Positions 12,300 through 24,200 of a stretch of 64,000 nucleotides of DNA are shown here, piece after piece. The position numbers and the translations under genes are program-made. The notes beneath the pieces were generated by a model. The model was not told where the DNA came from. It worked only from the letters and a program-made list of their open reading frames with translations, and ran no database searches. The stretch is from Cyclospora cayetanensis (taxonomy: Eukaryota > Apicomplexa > Conoidasida > Eucoccidiorida > Eimeriidae): the NCBI RefSeq assembly GCF_002999335.1, contig NW_020312557.1, positions 1 through 64,000 on the forward strand, given 5' to 3'. The first letter of the stretch is position 1, and the number at the start of each line of letters is the position of its first letter.

Positions 12300-15200
12300 A
12301 TGTTAAGTATCGACTGAAGGAGGCATTAGATGGACCTTCAGAGTGGCTAGCGTTACTTTGTCGATCGAGAAGCTTTTGCCACTCCTCCACCCGCGGTAGA
12401 CGGAGTGGGATGTCAGGTCACCCTACAACATGTCTGGAATCGATGAAGCCATTTGGTAACCTGCTCATCTTTCTTTTCTTGACAATAGGATGAGGTCGAT
12501 TGCCCTGGCGGCGTGAGTTGGAGGTGGCACAACGCCTGGTGGGGCGGCAGAGGCCCACCTGCCAGCTCATGTGAACTCCGTAGTTCCATAGCTGGTAGAA
12601 TGCCGTGACTTGTCAGCTAAGATGTGTATGGATGCGTCGATGAGGATATGCCGACCAGAAAAGTAGGGCGGCCGTGAGGATTGTCACATATTTCGAGGAT
12701 TTCATCGGCCCGTTGGATTACGTACCTCGTTTTGCTTCCCCCAGGTGAAGGGAAGTTGGTGCCTCTTGTGGCACGTTTACTGGGAGGATTAGCACTCCAA
12801 TGTGAATGTACTTAGGGAAAGGATATCGTCTGCCTGCAGGGTATAATCGACTCCTGGAATCTTACAATGTGCATTTTATCCCTGATGAGAGGAGTGAAGC
12901 CGATGCCTCTACGTAGTGACGCAGAGGCTTCATGCGGGCTACTCAGCAGCGCAATATAAGGAGACGTTTCTGGGCTTGTATTCCGGCCTGCTGCTCTGCA
13001 ACAGGTTCTCTAGCAGAGGTATTCTATTCAACGTTCAGTCGAGGAACATCAGGAATAGGCATACATCATGGGGACCTCGTGAATGTGCTAAACAATGATG
13101 AACGGCCTGCAGCCTGGGCACCCGTTGGTTGTCAGCCGCATTCTGTCGATCTAGTCCTCGGGAAACCCCCAAACTATGTCTCGTGGCATCGAGGGCCCCT
13201 ACAGCTCAAAGAAGAGATTTTCAGTTGATTTGTCGGAAAAAGCAAAGTGCAGGAATCGGCCATTTACCTTGGGGCATTACCCAGTGCCAGTGCGGAGAAT
13301 GGACGGGAGGTGGGAAGTATTCATTGGCGTTTGGCTGGTGAAGGGCATTTGTGTAAGTCAGCAAATCCAGATGGCTTACATTGGCGAACTACTTGATAAT
13401 ATGACCGCAATATTAGTCTAGTCGGCATACCACTGCACAGACACCGCTCGTCATTCACCGCGACAATAGGCACAAAAGCAGCACTCCACACTCGCACACG
13501 TAGAATCGAGCACTTCTTTATGCTTCTTAAACTCGCTGATGCCCGGACTGAGCCATAACGTCAAGCTGTTCGGTATTCTGATGAGGCTATCAAGGAAAGT
13601 TAGATGAAGGGCTCCGTCGAAGTCTTAGTCTTCAGCCGAACCGCTCAACAGCCCCTACAGCACCTAAGCGTGCATTTCAGCTGCTGCAGGGCAAGCAGTC
13701 GGTTGTAAAAGCACGAAAGTGTTTGCTTCCCATTAGAGAAAATGTGTTTCGAGGAGTGCACATTTCGGCTGCAAGAATTGAGCTAAATCAGCAAAAATGT
13801 GGAACAAGCAAGCCGTAGCCTTTGCTTCTACACACTCGCAACAACGTCGGGAAAATCTTTGGGCTTGCATTCTTCTATCGAAGTTCCAAGATTTGCTGGG
13901 ATCGCCGGTCCTTCAAGTGACATATTTATGAAACCACAGTATGGGAGCTGGGCAGAGGAGGCTGATGCCGCATCAAGGATGCTTATAGGCGGTCTTGCTT
14001 CTCCGGAACTTGTGCTTCCCGACCAGGAGCGTCACTTTCCTCAATAGCTTGTGCTACTAATGCAGCGGTGTGCGCTGCTTTTCCCAAGGGCTCCAAAACA
14101 TCGAAGTGGTGTATGCTATTCTCAGTGCTCCACCGAAACAGAGCTCAGGTATCCTACTCCGTAGGATGTGATGGGGCGTGAATCTGCTCACCCTATGCAC
14201 ATGGGGGTCATTTTCCTGTCCAGACAGACCCTTGACCTTGAATGTACCTTACAAACAGTTTTAAGGCCGTTGGTAGTCTTCCAGTTGTTAACTGGCATGA
14301 ACGCATCCTGACATACGACTAGAGAGTGAACAATATTAGGGGCACCAACACCGTGGTCGCCGACCCGCTCCTTCAATGCCCAAGTGGTTCCCTTCTGTGT
14401 GGTACAGCCGTTATTGTCTGTTATGATCGATATTTTTTGTCTACATCGTGTGAATGCCATGCTTTTGATATCCATGCATCAGCTACTTTTGCCAAAAATT
14501 CAGAATGGTGAAAGGGTAAGACCCTAACACGTTGAGAATAATATGCTGTGGTTTACAAAAATGTACTACGTCGTTTGCACATCTCAACTTCAGTGCACAA
14601 TGCTCTTTTGCGCAAGACACATGATAAACATTCTTTTCAACCATGGTTGAATTAATGCTACAATGAAAAGCTCATGGCCTTTCTGGGGGCCGAAGATGCG
14701 TCAGTCAACTGAGAGGGGTGCTCGGTTGTGCCCACACTGTCAGCGGCAAAAGCCGCACAACTTACCTGAATTTCACCTTTCGCAGAACGCTTCAGCTCTG
14801 AAAAGCTCGGGGTCACAACAGAATCTACGTCGCTCTGGACACACTCGGCAATCTTGCTCACTTTATCCCCATGCCCAACTCTGTCGTGGTTCAAGAACAC
14901 GCTGAAACGTTTTTCACCGATGTCTGAAGGCTCACGGACTTCCCGGCAGTATCATCATAATTAAATATCCACAGCTCTTCAGTGCATTAGGGCGTGGATT
15001 TTGGCCCGCGTGCGCGTTGCCCATAATATGATCATTGGTATCCACCCTGAATCAGCTAAGCTGACCGAGCACATCAGACGCACTCTTGTGCAGTATTTGC
15101 AGCTCGATAATTGCACAAATCCAACATCCTGGCTTGATTTTTTCCTTGCGCTGAGTGTATTTATGTAACAACTTGTCTACTCGTTGCTCTCCAGAATTGC

Positions 15201-15434
15201 TGGTCTCCACTGAGGCACCCCTCTCCTATCCAAGTCTTGAGCTCGTGGTTCGGTTTCAGCAGCCACCCTTGGCAGTGCAGGGATTCAGACACCAGCCGGC
15301 TAGTGCCCGCGAATTTATGCCCAAAGCTCAAGAAGTTATCAAAGGAAATTTATGAAGCGGTTGCCGAGCGTGGCTCTCGTGTTGGAGATTCGATTCTGGT
15401 GGATATAGGCTTTATGAGGTGCGCCAGAAAGTGA
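12300..15434 (+). mobile_element. Decayed Ty3/gypsy retrotransposon, copy 1
   Basis: A degenerate pol region readable in broken plus-strand frames. A gag-like section (12,318-12,900) is shared with copies 2 and 3. RT begins near 13,130 (HSVDLVLGKPP), continues through RRMDGRWEVFIG and IGELLDNM (to about 13,400), and FQLLQGKQSVVKARKC (about 13,677-13,724). The thumb/RNase H junction reads RFAGIAGPSSDI and LASPELVLPDQERHF (13,890-14,045). RNase H ends with IRGTNTVVADPLL (about 14,336-14,375). The integrase zinc-binding block PHCQRQKP (about 14,735) is followed by the core segment LGNLAHFIPMPNS, then HPESAKLTEHIRRTL and AVAERGSRVGDS (to about 15,410). Stops and frameshifts occur throughout, so it is not autonomous. 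Domain order RT-RNase H-integrase is that of Ty3/gypsy (Metaviridae) elements. Confidence 0.92.
12318..12900 (+). repeat. Gag-like segment shared by three element copies
   Basis: This block aligns with 36,228-36,800 (same strand) and with the reverse complement of about 1-330. Conserved landmarks include a site near the GCCGACCAGAAAA block and a Pro-Gln-Val-Lys-Gly reading near CCCAGGTGAAGGGAAG. Its position upstream of RT suggests gag/protease, but no CCHC knuckle or DSG protease motif was seen. Confidence 0.6.
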
Positions 15435-17868
15435 CTTGATTAAGAGGCGTTTGGATAGGTTGGCTAGAACCAGTGGCCACTCACTCACGAGCCAATGCTC
15501 TTTCCAATGTCGACTGCTTCTCCTATATTCTGGAGGCGCCAAGAAAGTATAAATATTGGGTTTTAGGAATGCTTTAATGCTCATTGAATTATTCGCGAAC
15601 TTTTTACCGCAGGCAACGGACCCGAACGGAGGCAAAGGCCCCACAAGGAGGTGTAGATTTGCCGCAGTCTAAATTCAATAAGCGCTGAGGACGCAATAGA
15701 GAGGAGCATCTAGTAAATAAGATGGAAAGCGCCAACATTATTGGTGGAAGGCGGTGTGGCTGCGGGCACCATCCCCTGAGGAAGAGCTAGCGGCTTTGCT
15801 TGCTTGAAAAGGCTTGTTGTCATGTACGGTCTTCGCATTCCCTTGGCTATTATCTTTCTCCAGCGCTCACTATTTTTCAACTGCTGCTACAATGTGTAAG
15901 CGTTGTTTGCAACATTGCCGGTAATTTTTGTCAACGTGTTCTCTGCACGACGATTTTGTTCGCAGGCACTCTCGAGTTGGTTGCCCCTCTATCATCCTCA
16001 CGCCCCTTTCGAGGCTTTGATTTTCACTACAGGGCATACAACGGCTAAATTTGAATGCATAGACTGCTCTACGGAGCACGAAGACGCCGAAGAACTAGTG
16101 TTAACCTCGAATCCTTTTGCACATTTTAAAATCTTTTACATAGCCCGAGGCTCAGATATTTTAGTGCTCCGACGACCGCTAGCCCAGGCACCGCCCCGGT
16201 CATGTTGATTCAGGTCTTCGTTCGTTAGTAGCTAGTGCGTGCGCCTTTCTCCCCGTTGATTCATTTTTAGCGGTTGTTGTCTACTTTGTTCCTCTTTTGC
16301 GCTGTTTTCGCATTTGCATGCATGGGGATTTACCATTAAATGGTATATTACCGCTGTCGTGTACGCAGTTGGTCTCGATGTAAAGATACGGAACACGAAA
16401 CATGTGCTTCAATGTGGCGGATTTGAAGGTGTAATGGGCTCCGATGGCCCTGATCAGTTTCTTCTACACTAGTTATTTTCAACTACGAATTGACACAAAG
16501 TTTGACAAATTGATTGTCTGTTCCCAGATGTTATTTGTTACATAGTACTGTTAGTTTGATACAAAGAAACTCGAATTCGTGTGCGTCTGCCCCAGGTGCT
16601 ATGTGCAACTAACAGTGCCCTCTTCTCAGAACCCTGAAGGGCACAAGCAAGGAAAGAAGAGCGATTTTTTTGTGACACACTTGACAAATTTTTCCTGCGT
16701 TTCGCACTGGGTCTGGAGCTAATTATCTCGCTAGGGATTCCTTGTATGCAGCGTTACATATAGAGGAGACCACCACAAGGATAGTTGCCCCGACCCTCCA
16801 GCTTGACAGGCTAAGTGTGACTATATCTAGATCCAGCCCGTGAAATTTTGGAATTCTTCTGGGTACTGAGCATCCTGAGCTAGCCAATGGAAAAGTGTGC
16901 ATCCTGAAGGCTGGGAAGCCTATGCCACTTCAACACATACAACTGTGAAATCCGCGATCCTGCATAGACCAGCAGCTTTCAGACGTCCGGGAGGACCCAC
17001 ATGAAAAATAAGTTATTAAAAGCCTTCTATGCGAGGTGCAGACACCCTGAGTTCGCAAGAGCCCATTAAGCGACATGTGGGGTTTCGATGGGAGGCAGCC
17101 TCCAGATATAAAGGGTTGCCGCAAACCCCAAGGGACCCGCTAGCACAAAGAGTACTTCCAACTTAAAACAGGGCACTTAACGAATTGCGGGGGACAAAGG
17201 CACTGTATTTCTATCTCAAAATGCAACAGCTGCACACAATTGAACAACCTGATCCATGCATGCACGCATTCAGGCATGCATGCATGACATAAAATGGCTT
17301 TGCTGATCCCTTTGCGACAGCCCCATACTTTCAAACCTACTAGTGGCACTAATAGATGGACGCGGAATGGTTTTTCTTGGGAATCCCGTCCCTCTTTCAC
17401 CGGCGGTTCCTCCACTATTACCTTGGAAGAACTCCGCTTTTGAAGGCTTAGAAAGAGCGGCAGCAATCCCATGGGAAGCAGTCGCAACAAGGAAAGCCTT
17501 CAGCCCGAAAATGGACGGAAACACAGACTGTGTGGAGCTAGTAAACTTGATCTAGGCCTGAGGACGTGGCATTGGTCTTGTGCTGTACTACGAGCTTTCC
17601 ACCAGGCGTTCTAGACGCCTCTCCCCGGGTATCCGCATCCGTTTCTTGCTCTTTTACTCGTTGTTGCGCGCTTGGCTCCCTCAGAAGTTGGCCTCTTTCA
17701 GAGTTTGTGTAAAAGCGTGTAGGACCGGGGCACTGACTTTTTTTCTGCGTGCAACGCGGCTCGTGGAGCAGCGCATCTACAGGTAACTTTTACAGCAGCA
17801 GACGACTCTGTTACAGCCGCCAACAAGGCATAAACCTTGCAACTATTAGCGCCCCTGGAAGCGTCGGA
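15435..17868. other. Retroelement 3' flank and OPRT upstream region
   Basis: No gene is supported here. The segment holds one copy of the ~130-bp dispersed repeat (about 16,485-16,616), listed separately. The last few hundred bases before 17,869 form the 5' flank of the OPRT gene and include an in-frame upstream extension without an obvious role. Confidence 0.5.
16485..16616 (+). repeat. Dispersed ~130-bp repeat, copy A (LTR candidate)
   Basis: One of four diverged same-strand copies in the window (with 39,880-40,006, 40,133-40,252 and 51,949-52,070). The best shared blocks are TTGTCTGTT near the start, TACTGTTAG in the middle and AGGTGCTATGTGCAA near the end. It lies about 1.1 kb beyond the integrase remnant of copy 1, a plausible place for a 3' LTR or its remains. 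Confidence 0.55.
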
Positions 17869-19149
17869 ATGTCATCCCCGTCAGTGAGCCCGCCACGGCT
17901 GACTTCAGCCCAGCGTGCCTTGTTGCACGCCGCCCATGAATGCGGCGCCTTGTTGTTTGGCCGTTTTACGCTTAAAAGCGGTCGGATCTCCCCTTTCTTC
18001 TTCGATGTTGGGAGGTTTAGGGACGGCAGGTGCATGCAACTCATTGCTGAGGCCTACGCTGCATGCATCTATGAAAGCAGAATCCAATACGATGTGATCT
18101 TCGGACCGGCGTACAAAGTAATTGCAAGCCCTACACCCTGAGTCCTAGATTAAAACTCTCTAATAGCGGTGCCCCTCACAGTTGAATATTAAGGATGAGC
18201 GGAGTTTGCTGTGCAGAGTGCATGTTTGAATCTTTTGCTTGTGGGCGCTGTAGGGCATCCCACTAGCCACCTGCACCGCTCTTGTGCTGGCTTCACGGTA
18301 TGGACAGCAGGCCCCTTTCATCTATGATAGGAAAGAAGAAAAGGATCATGGGGAAGGGGGCTGTCTTGTGGGCGCTTGCGAGCTGCTCACAAACGGGCAG
18401 CATATGGTGGCCATTAATGATCGGGTAGGCGAAGGTGGGTCGTCATCGGATTCCACTGTTGCAGGAGGAATTATTCCTCAAGGTTCGTCTCCTCCTCCTC
18501 TAGGGAGTTCTTCTTCAGGGGGCTCACAGGAAGGGCGAGGGCCAAGGGTCCTGGTTGTGGACGACGTTTTGACGTCTGGAACGGCTTTACGGAGTGGAAT
18601 CAAAAAGCTGCAGTCTGCTGCCAGCCGCACGGAATTGGTGGCCTTAGTGGTTCTGCTTGACAGGCAGGAGAAGAGGGAAGGTAAGAATTCGCTAAGACGG
18701 CGATTTAACGGACTTCGGGAAGGGGAATTTCAATATATATCATCACATGCATGCACAACCAGAAACGGATTTGAACAACGGCGGACGAAGCGCCTCCAGA
18801 GCGAGAGGCTTTCGTAGTGGTCCATTCATGAGTTACCACGGTTTCTTTCTATTTCCGCGACTTCCCCGATTTCGGCCACTGGTTATGTGGTTTGTATTTG
18901 TTTGCTGTATTTTTGTGCTCAGGCAGCGAGTTATCAGCTGCAGAAGCGGTAGGACTTGAGTTCAACACGAAGGTTTTGCCTATATTAACATTCGGAGACT
19001 TACTTTGCTTTCTTGATGAGCTGATGGAGAGCGAACACGATGCTGGAAAGAGAGAGGAGCTTCTCAGGCACCGCGAGGATATGCTGGAATACAGGCGCCA
19101 ATACGGGGTGATTAACCACGCTCCCAGCAACCATCACAACAGGCCGTAA
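17869..19149 (+). CDS. OPRT: Orotate phosphoribosyltransferase
   Basis: Three exons, 17,869-18,117, 18,254-18,680 and 18,923-19,149, in consistent phase, give 300 residues. The enzyme joins orotate and PRPP to make OMP, the fifth step of pyrimidine synthesis. Family signatures are FGRFTLKSGRISPFFF near the N terminus, FGPAYKGIPLA across the first junction, the flexible catalytic loop RKEEKDHGEGG (about 109-119), and the PRPP-binding VVDDVLTSGTA (about 184-194). The C terminus ends YRRQYGV as in bacterial PyrE. A Ser/Gly/Pro-rich insertion of about 40 residues separates the catalytic loop from the PRPP motif. Unlike the animal enzyme it is not fused to OMP decarboxylase, as expected for apicomplexans. 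ATG 17,869 gives the shortest sensible N terminus; the frame is open further upstream. Confidence 0.95.
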
Positions 19150-21207
19150 ACCCGCGGGGAACGCTTGAGAGCAGCAATTGAGCAAGCAGGCATAGCAAAC
19201 AGGGCAAGGGAACTATTCGAAGACGCAACTCGCAATAGGGGGCGTGTTCTGCTCACCACCTCAGCCCACACTAACGCAACAGTTTCGCCAACTTTTGTAC
19301 TGGTACGTATACCCTTGGTACGCTACAACCTTTTGCCGCGCACTTCCACGCACAGATGCTTAAAGCAGCTTCTTGGCTGGTGGAGGTTGTAGGATCACCG
19401 AAGGCCCCTAGAGATCCTAAAACAGTGGGGTGTCACGAAGGGCCCCCTGTGCAATGGGAAACAAGGGCTGGCGAATGCCCTTCAAAGAACCCTCTAAGGG
19501 TCTGGAGATGCTTTTCCGCAGAAGGCGCTATCTAGGGGTATGCTGCGACTTTGGCTTTTGGCATTTTACCACGGCGTCCGTTTCAGTTGCCTAGCGAGAC
19601 TACTCTTGGACCATATGGCAATAAAGCGAATCAGTTACTGGTTCTACGCAAAGCACTCCGGTGATCGGATAGCTAGTTGCCCACCAGGACGTCAAAGGTA
19701 CCGTAGCGAGAACAGTTCACTATTGTAATATCGGTGCTTCCAGCTGACTATACTCGTACGCAGAGACAGCACTGACGAACCATCGATGACTCGGGCTTTT
19801 CAGGCGACCAATATTTACTCTCATCTGCGGGGCCTTTTCAGGTTGCAATATCCTGCGGGACCGACATAGTTTTCGCTGGGTATGAATTCGCCCGGGAATC
19901 GAGAAGTAGTTGCGTTCACCCCGCCCAAAGGACTTGACCTGAGGGCCAGGGAGTTCGATTGAGGCGTGCCTCGCAGACTCGACGATTGTTTCGTTCTAGT
20001 ACAGCTGCTCAGGGCTTTTTTGGTGACTGACTTAGCTGCGCATTCTCTCTTTACCGATAGTGTGCAACTGCTAGGAAGTGACTTGCCGCTGACCGCAGGC
20101 TTTGCTCGCAAAATCGCTTTAGGGAGCAAGCAGCTGTATAGGGATATGCGGCCTTGCGCATGTCCGTTCAGTGTCAACGAGTCCGTTCACCGGCTCACTG
20201 GTGGCTTCGGGGTTGGGAGCGCGCTGGCTTTTCCAATGCCAATGAAGGCCCTGGGCATTAATTAAAAAATCACGACTGTACTTGCAATACAGGGTTTCGG
20301 CATGCGGTTTTGGCTGTAGGCTCCCGGTCTGGGGTTTTTGAGTAGCGATCCGGTGTGTGTCAGTGCTGTGTCCGGCCTAATAAAGATGTTCAAGTTTTGT
20401 GGTTCTGTGCAACCGCTGGTATTGTCGGTGCGTCCGACTTGTCTTGGCTCATGAAAGCCCAAACGTTAAAGCCTAAACCTCAGGTAGCTGTCCAGCGGGC
20501 GCTCGGGAGGGCTGCGGCTGCAGCGTTCGTAGGTGTGTGGGGGTTTGTTTTGGTTGCTTTTGTTTGTAAATCGTGAGTAAGTGCTTATCTCTTTAAAACT
20601 GGGCTATCGAGTTTCTGACTGCTGCTCGGGTTGCTGCGGTCCATCACGGCAGCAACCAGAGCAGGTCGTGCTCCCTCACGCCTTTCTTTCGAGTTTCTCC
20701 CATCTTGTTTCCTTAACTTGTTTCTTTGTTATTCTTTGATTCTTGCAAGCTCATCCTAAACTTAGCGGGTTGAGCTTTTGACCGATCATGAGCCCAGTGC
20801 TGCATGCTCTATCCGGCACAAGCCCTGCGGTGTATTTTCAGCTCGACCTCTGCACCAGCAGCGTTTGAACCATTGCGGGGCGCAGGAGCCCCACTTCAGT
20901 GTAGCACCACGTCCGCCCTCATGCGTGGTTGAGCCCTTGCGCGTAGGATCTTTAAAGCCTCCTAGTTCCCACGAACCTGGAGCGTGCGGGCCCCTGAAAA
21001 GCCTTTTCCCCATTCCCTCCGTACTGGTGCACCACCACGTGCAGTACCTACTCTTGCGCAGAGTGCACGAGGGGGGGGGGCCCGTCGCAGCAGCGCTAGG
21101 CACTCATTTCTTTGCGTTGCAGTAGTGTCCGTCCTCCCACCAAGAGGCGGGGGCCCCTCCCTGCATCCTCTGATCCCGTGGGGGCCCCCAGGATAACTTA
21201 CATCAGG
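19150..21207. other. Intergenic, OPRT to calcineurin
   Basis: No supported gene. Contains a near-perfect inverted repeat at 20,622-20,664 (listed separately). The final few hundred bases are the 5' flank of the calcineurin gene. Confidence 0.5.
20622..20664. repeat. Inverted repeat / potential hairpin
   Basis: The arms CTGCTCGGGTTGCTGC (20,622-20,637) and GCAGCAACCAGAGCAG (20,649-20,664) are complementary with one mismatch and enclose an 11-base loop. No run of T follows, so it is not a bacterial-type terminator. It lies about 550 bp upstream of the calcineurin start codon. Confidence 0.7.
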
Positions 21208-24200
21208 ATGGAGCCTCTTTCAGATCCCAAACACGACAGAGTTGTTACCTCTGTGCAGCCACCGCCAGCGAAACCCCTATCCGAGTCCGTTCTCTATCCC
21301 CGGGGCCAAGACAACCCGCCCGACTGGAGGGTGAGCCACTTCTTGAGGGACGCATGCGCGACGCACCTCATTCGAGCACCTTAAAGAGACCCTAACAAGC
21401 CAAAGTAGAACAGGCCAGGCCTCCATCCAGGGGAAGTCACGGGGAAAAGCACACTATCGAGCTTCAGTCACCAACATGCAACCCATCTTTGCGCCAGGAG
21501 GCGCGCCACCCACTGTGTATATTTCTATCTGCGTTCAAATGTATGCATGTAAATATATGTCTAGCTGGGGGCTATGAGTGTCTAGGGTATGCGATAAAAC
21601 CTCATATTGGGGTTTGTGCCTCGGCAGGAGGATGTGAACGGTTGGCTTTGAACTTGGCATCCACCACGATCGTCATAGTCTGAAGACTGCGATCACGCTG
21701 TGCTTATGCATCAGGAGCTGCGCGCCCACTTGCAGCGCGAAGGTCGTGTATGGAAGGAGGACTGCTTGGAAATCATCCGCAAAGTAACAGAAATCACGAG
21801 CAACGAGCCAAACCTGCTCCGGCTCAGCGACCCCATCACCGGTAGGGTCCACTGTTTGGGGATTCTCTGTTGGAAGAATGTGGCGTCTGCGCGATAGAGC
21901 CAATTTTTCGGGGAAGCAGACGAAACACTGGCGCAATATTTAGGCGTCGCAGAGGGCGTGCTACCTTCAGCTCTACAGGCCTGGTGTGCGTCTTTTCAGT
22001 GGTGGGAGATATTCATGGTCAATACTACGATTTGCTAAAGCTTCTCGATGTTGGAGGCGATCCGGACACCACACAGTGAGGCTGCTGTGTAGTTTTTTTA
22101 GACCAACTTTTCAATGTTCCTCATAAGGAATCTCAGGCCCTTTTGACGGTTAGGGGGTCTTCCTAGGGCTTCGATATATGTATCTATATCTACATATAGC
22201 TCCGCATTTATAGGCTCCCTATCTCCTCAGGTGCATACCATGGATAAATTTGATGGTAGCGCAAAAACAGATGCATCGCAGAGTTTATAGGGGGAATCGT
22301 TTGTTTAGGGTTTCGATGCAGGTACCTATTTCTGGGGGACTATGTGGATCGAGGCAGTTTCTCTATTGAAGTTCTGCTGTTGCTGTACGCGATTAAATTA
22401 TCACATCCCTCTCGGGTTTGGCTCTTGAGGGGAAATCATGAATGCCGTCAGATGACTTCTTTCTTTAACTTCCGAGATGAATGCGAGTGCAAATACGACA
22501 TGAACGTTTACTACGCTTTCATGGAGGTGGGCTGAAAACAACTAGGGAGAACTTCCGTGAAGCCGCATAGCCGCATCATTAACATTGGCTGTATGACAAT
22601 ATCGCACGCCCCTTGTTCTAACATCGCCATTCTGCTTTCTAGGTGTCTTCGGCAGTTCACCATTCATGAGCGAGCCACTAGCTTCTCCTTTCTGGACGGC
22701 AGCTCTTCCGCTCGGTTGTGCTTTTCTGTGGCTCTTTGCACATTTCGTTGCTTTTCAATGGTAATTTTATCTGTTGGTGCTCCCTGATGGGTAGGCCTTC
22801 GACGCGCTGCCCCTCGCGGCAGTCATCAATGGCAAGTTTCTCGCGCTCCATGGGGGCCTCAGCCCAGAGCTGAAAGTGGTAAGCGATCCCCCTCTTGGTA
22901 CCTTGCTTGTAGTTCACGTGCTTATCTTATGTTGCAACGCTTCTTTCGCAAGCGGCACTTTCCGCGGGGGAATCGTTTTCTAAGAAGAGGCATGTACCGT
23001 TAGTTGTAGGGCATGTGGTGGTGTGCAATCAGCTGAGTCAGATAGGAGGCATTAACAGATTTCAGGAACCTCCACGCGGGGGACTGTTCTGCGATTTGCT
23101 GTGGGCGGATCCCTTGGATGAAACTAAGGAAGACAGCGGGATGCAGCTCGCTCAGGGATCGGATGGTATGTAGACATACCCCAAAATTTCAGGCGCATGC
23201 GGCGTATGGTGTAGACGCAAGTGTTGCTAGTTTGGCGGTAGTATGAGTTGTGCTCTTTCTCAAGTAGCGTCCCTCTTCCTATCGAACGGATGTTTTTGCC
23301 TGCAGGTGCCTTTATTCCGAATGACGTGAGGGGCTGCTCCTTCTTCTTTGCATACACTGCAGCCAGTTCCTTTCTGGACCGAAACGGTCTACTCTCAGTC
23401 TTGAGAGCCCATGAAGCCCAGCTCGAGGGCTATAAAATGCATCAGACAAACTCTAAAACAGGCTTTCCCACGGTAAGCACATCACCAGGAGGGTGGCTCG
23501 GCACTACAGGGGTTAGAGCTGAAACCTAGGGAGCCGTGCTTCTCCTACAGTTTGCAATGAGCAGATTAACGTTTGCACGGTGGTTTGGCGTTTGGGCGCA
23601 CAGGTGATAACGATATTTTCTGCACCCAACTACTGTGATGTGTACAACAACAAAGGTGCTGTTCTAAAGTTTGAGGTGAGACAACTTCGCTGGTGCTCGG
23701 CAAGCGAGGCTCCTGAACGCTTTTTGGTCCGGGGGTATGGCTTACTATCTAAGGCCTCCTACGCACTGCTCTTTGTTATTTATACGCACACACGCGTGCG
23801 CTGCCCATCAGGGGGTATGAAGGTGGCAGTGGCACCCCACGAACGGCAGCTGCAGGGAATTTCCTTTGTTTTCTAATGTTGCTGCAGAATAACACACTGA
23901 ACATTCAGCAGTTCAATTACAGCCCTCACCCGTATCACCTTCCGAACTTCATGGATATCTTTACCTGGTCGATTCCCTTCGTATCGGAAAAAGGTTGGAA
24001 GCGCTGACCCCGTAGCTTCAGTCAGGCACATGCTCTTTTGCAGCTCCTAGGCTTCAGTGCGGAGGTTTCCAGGCCTCAGGTGTTATTGCTATTATCGATA
24101 CATGTGAGGCTTCCTTGCTCCTCATCTCCGGGAAAGCTTAGGGTCTAGGGTTTGTGGTGCAGTAACGGAGATGCTTTATGGTATCCTGAACCCGTCGTTA

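Noticed and set aside
19821..20265. Overlapping frames of about 100-118 codons on both strands
   Set aside because: No motif similarity and no splice partners; I looked for retroelement integrase or RNase H patterns here and found none.
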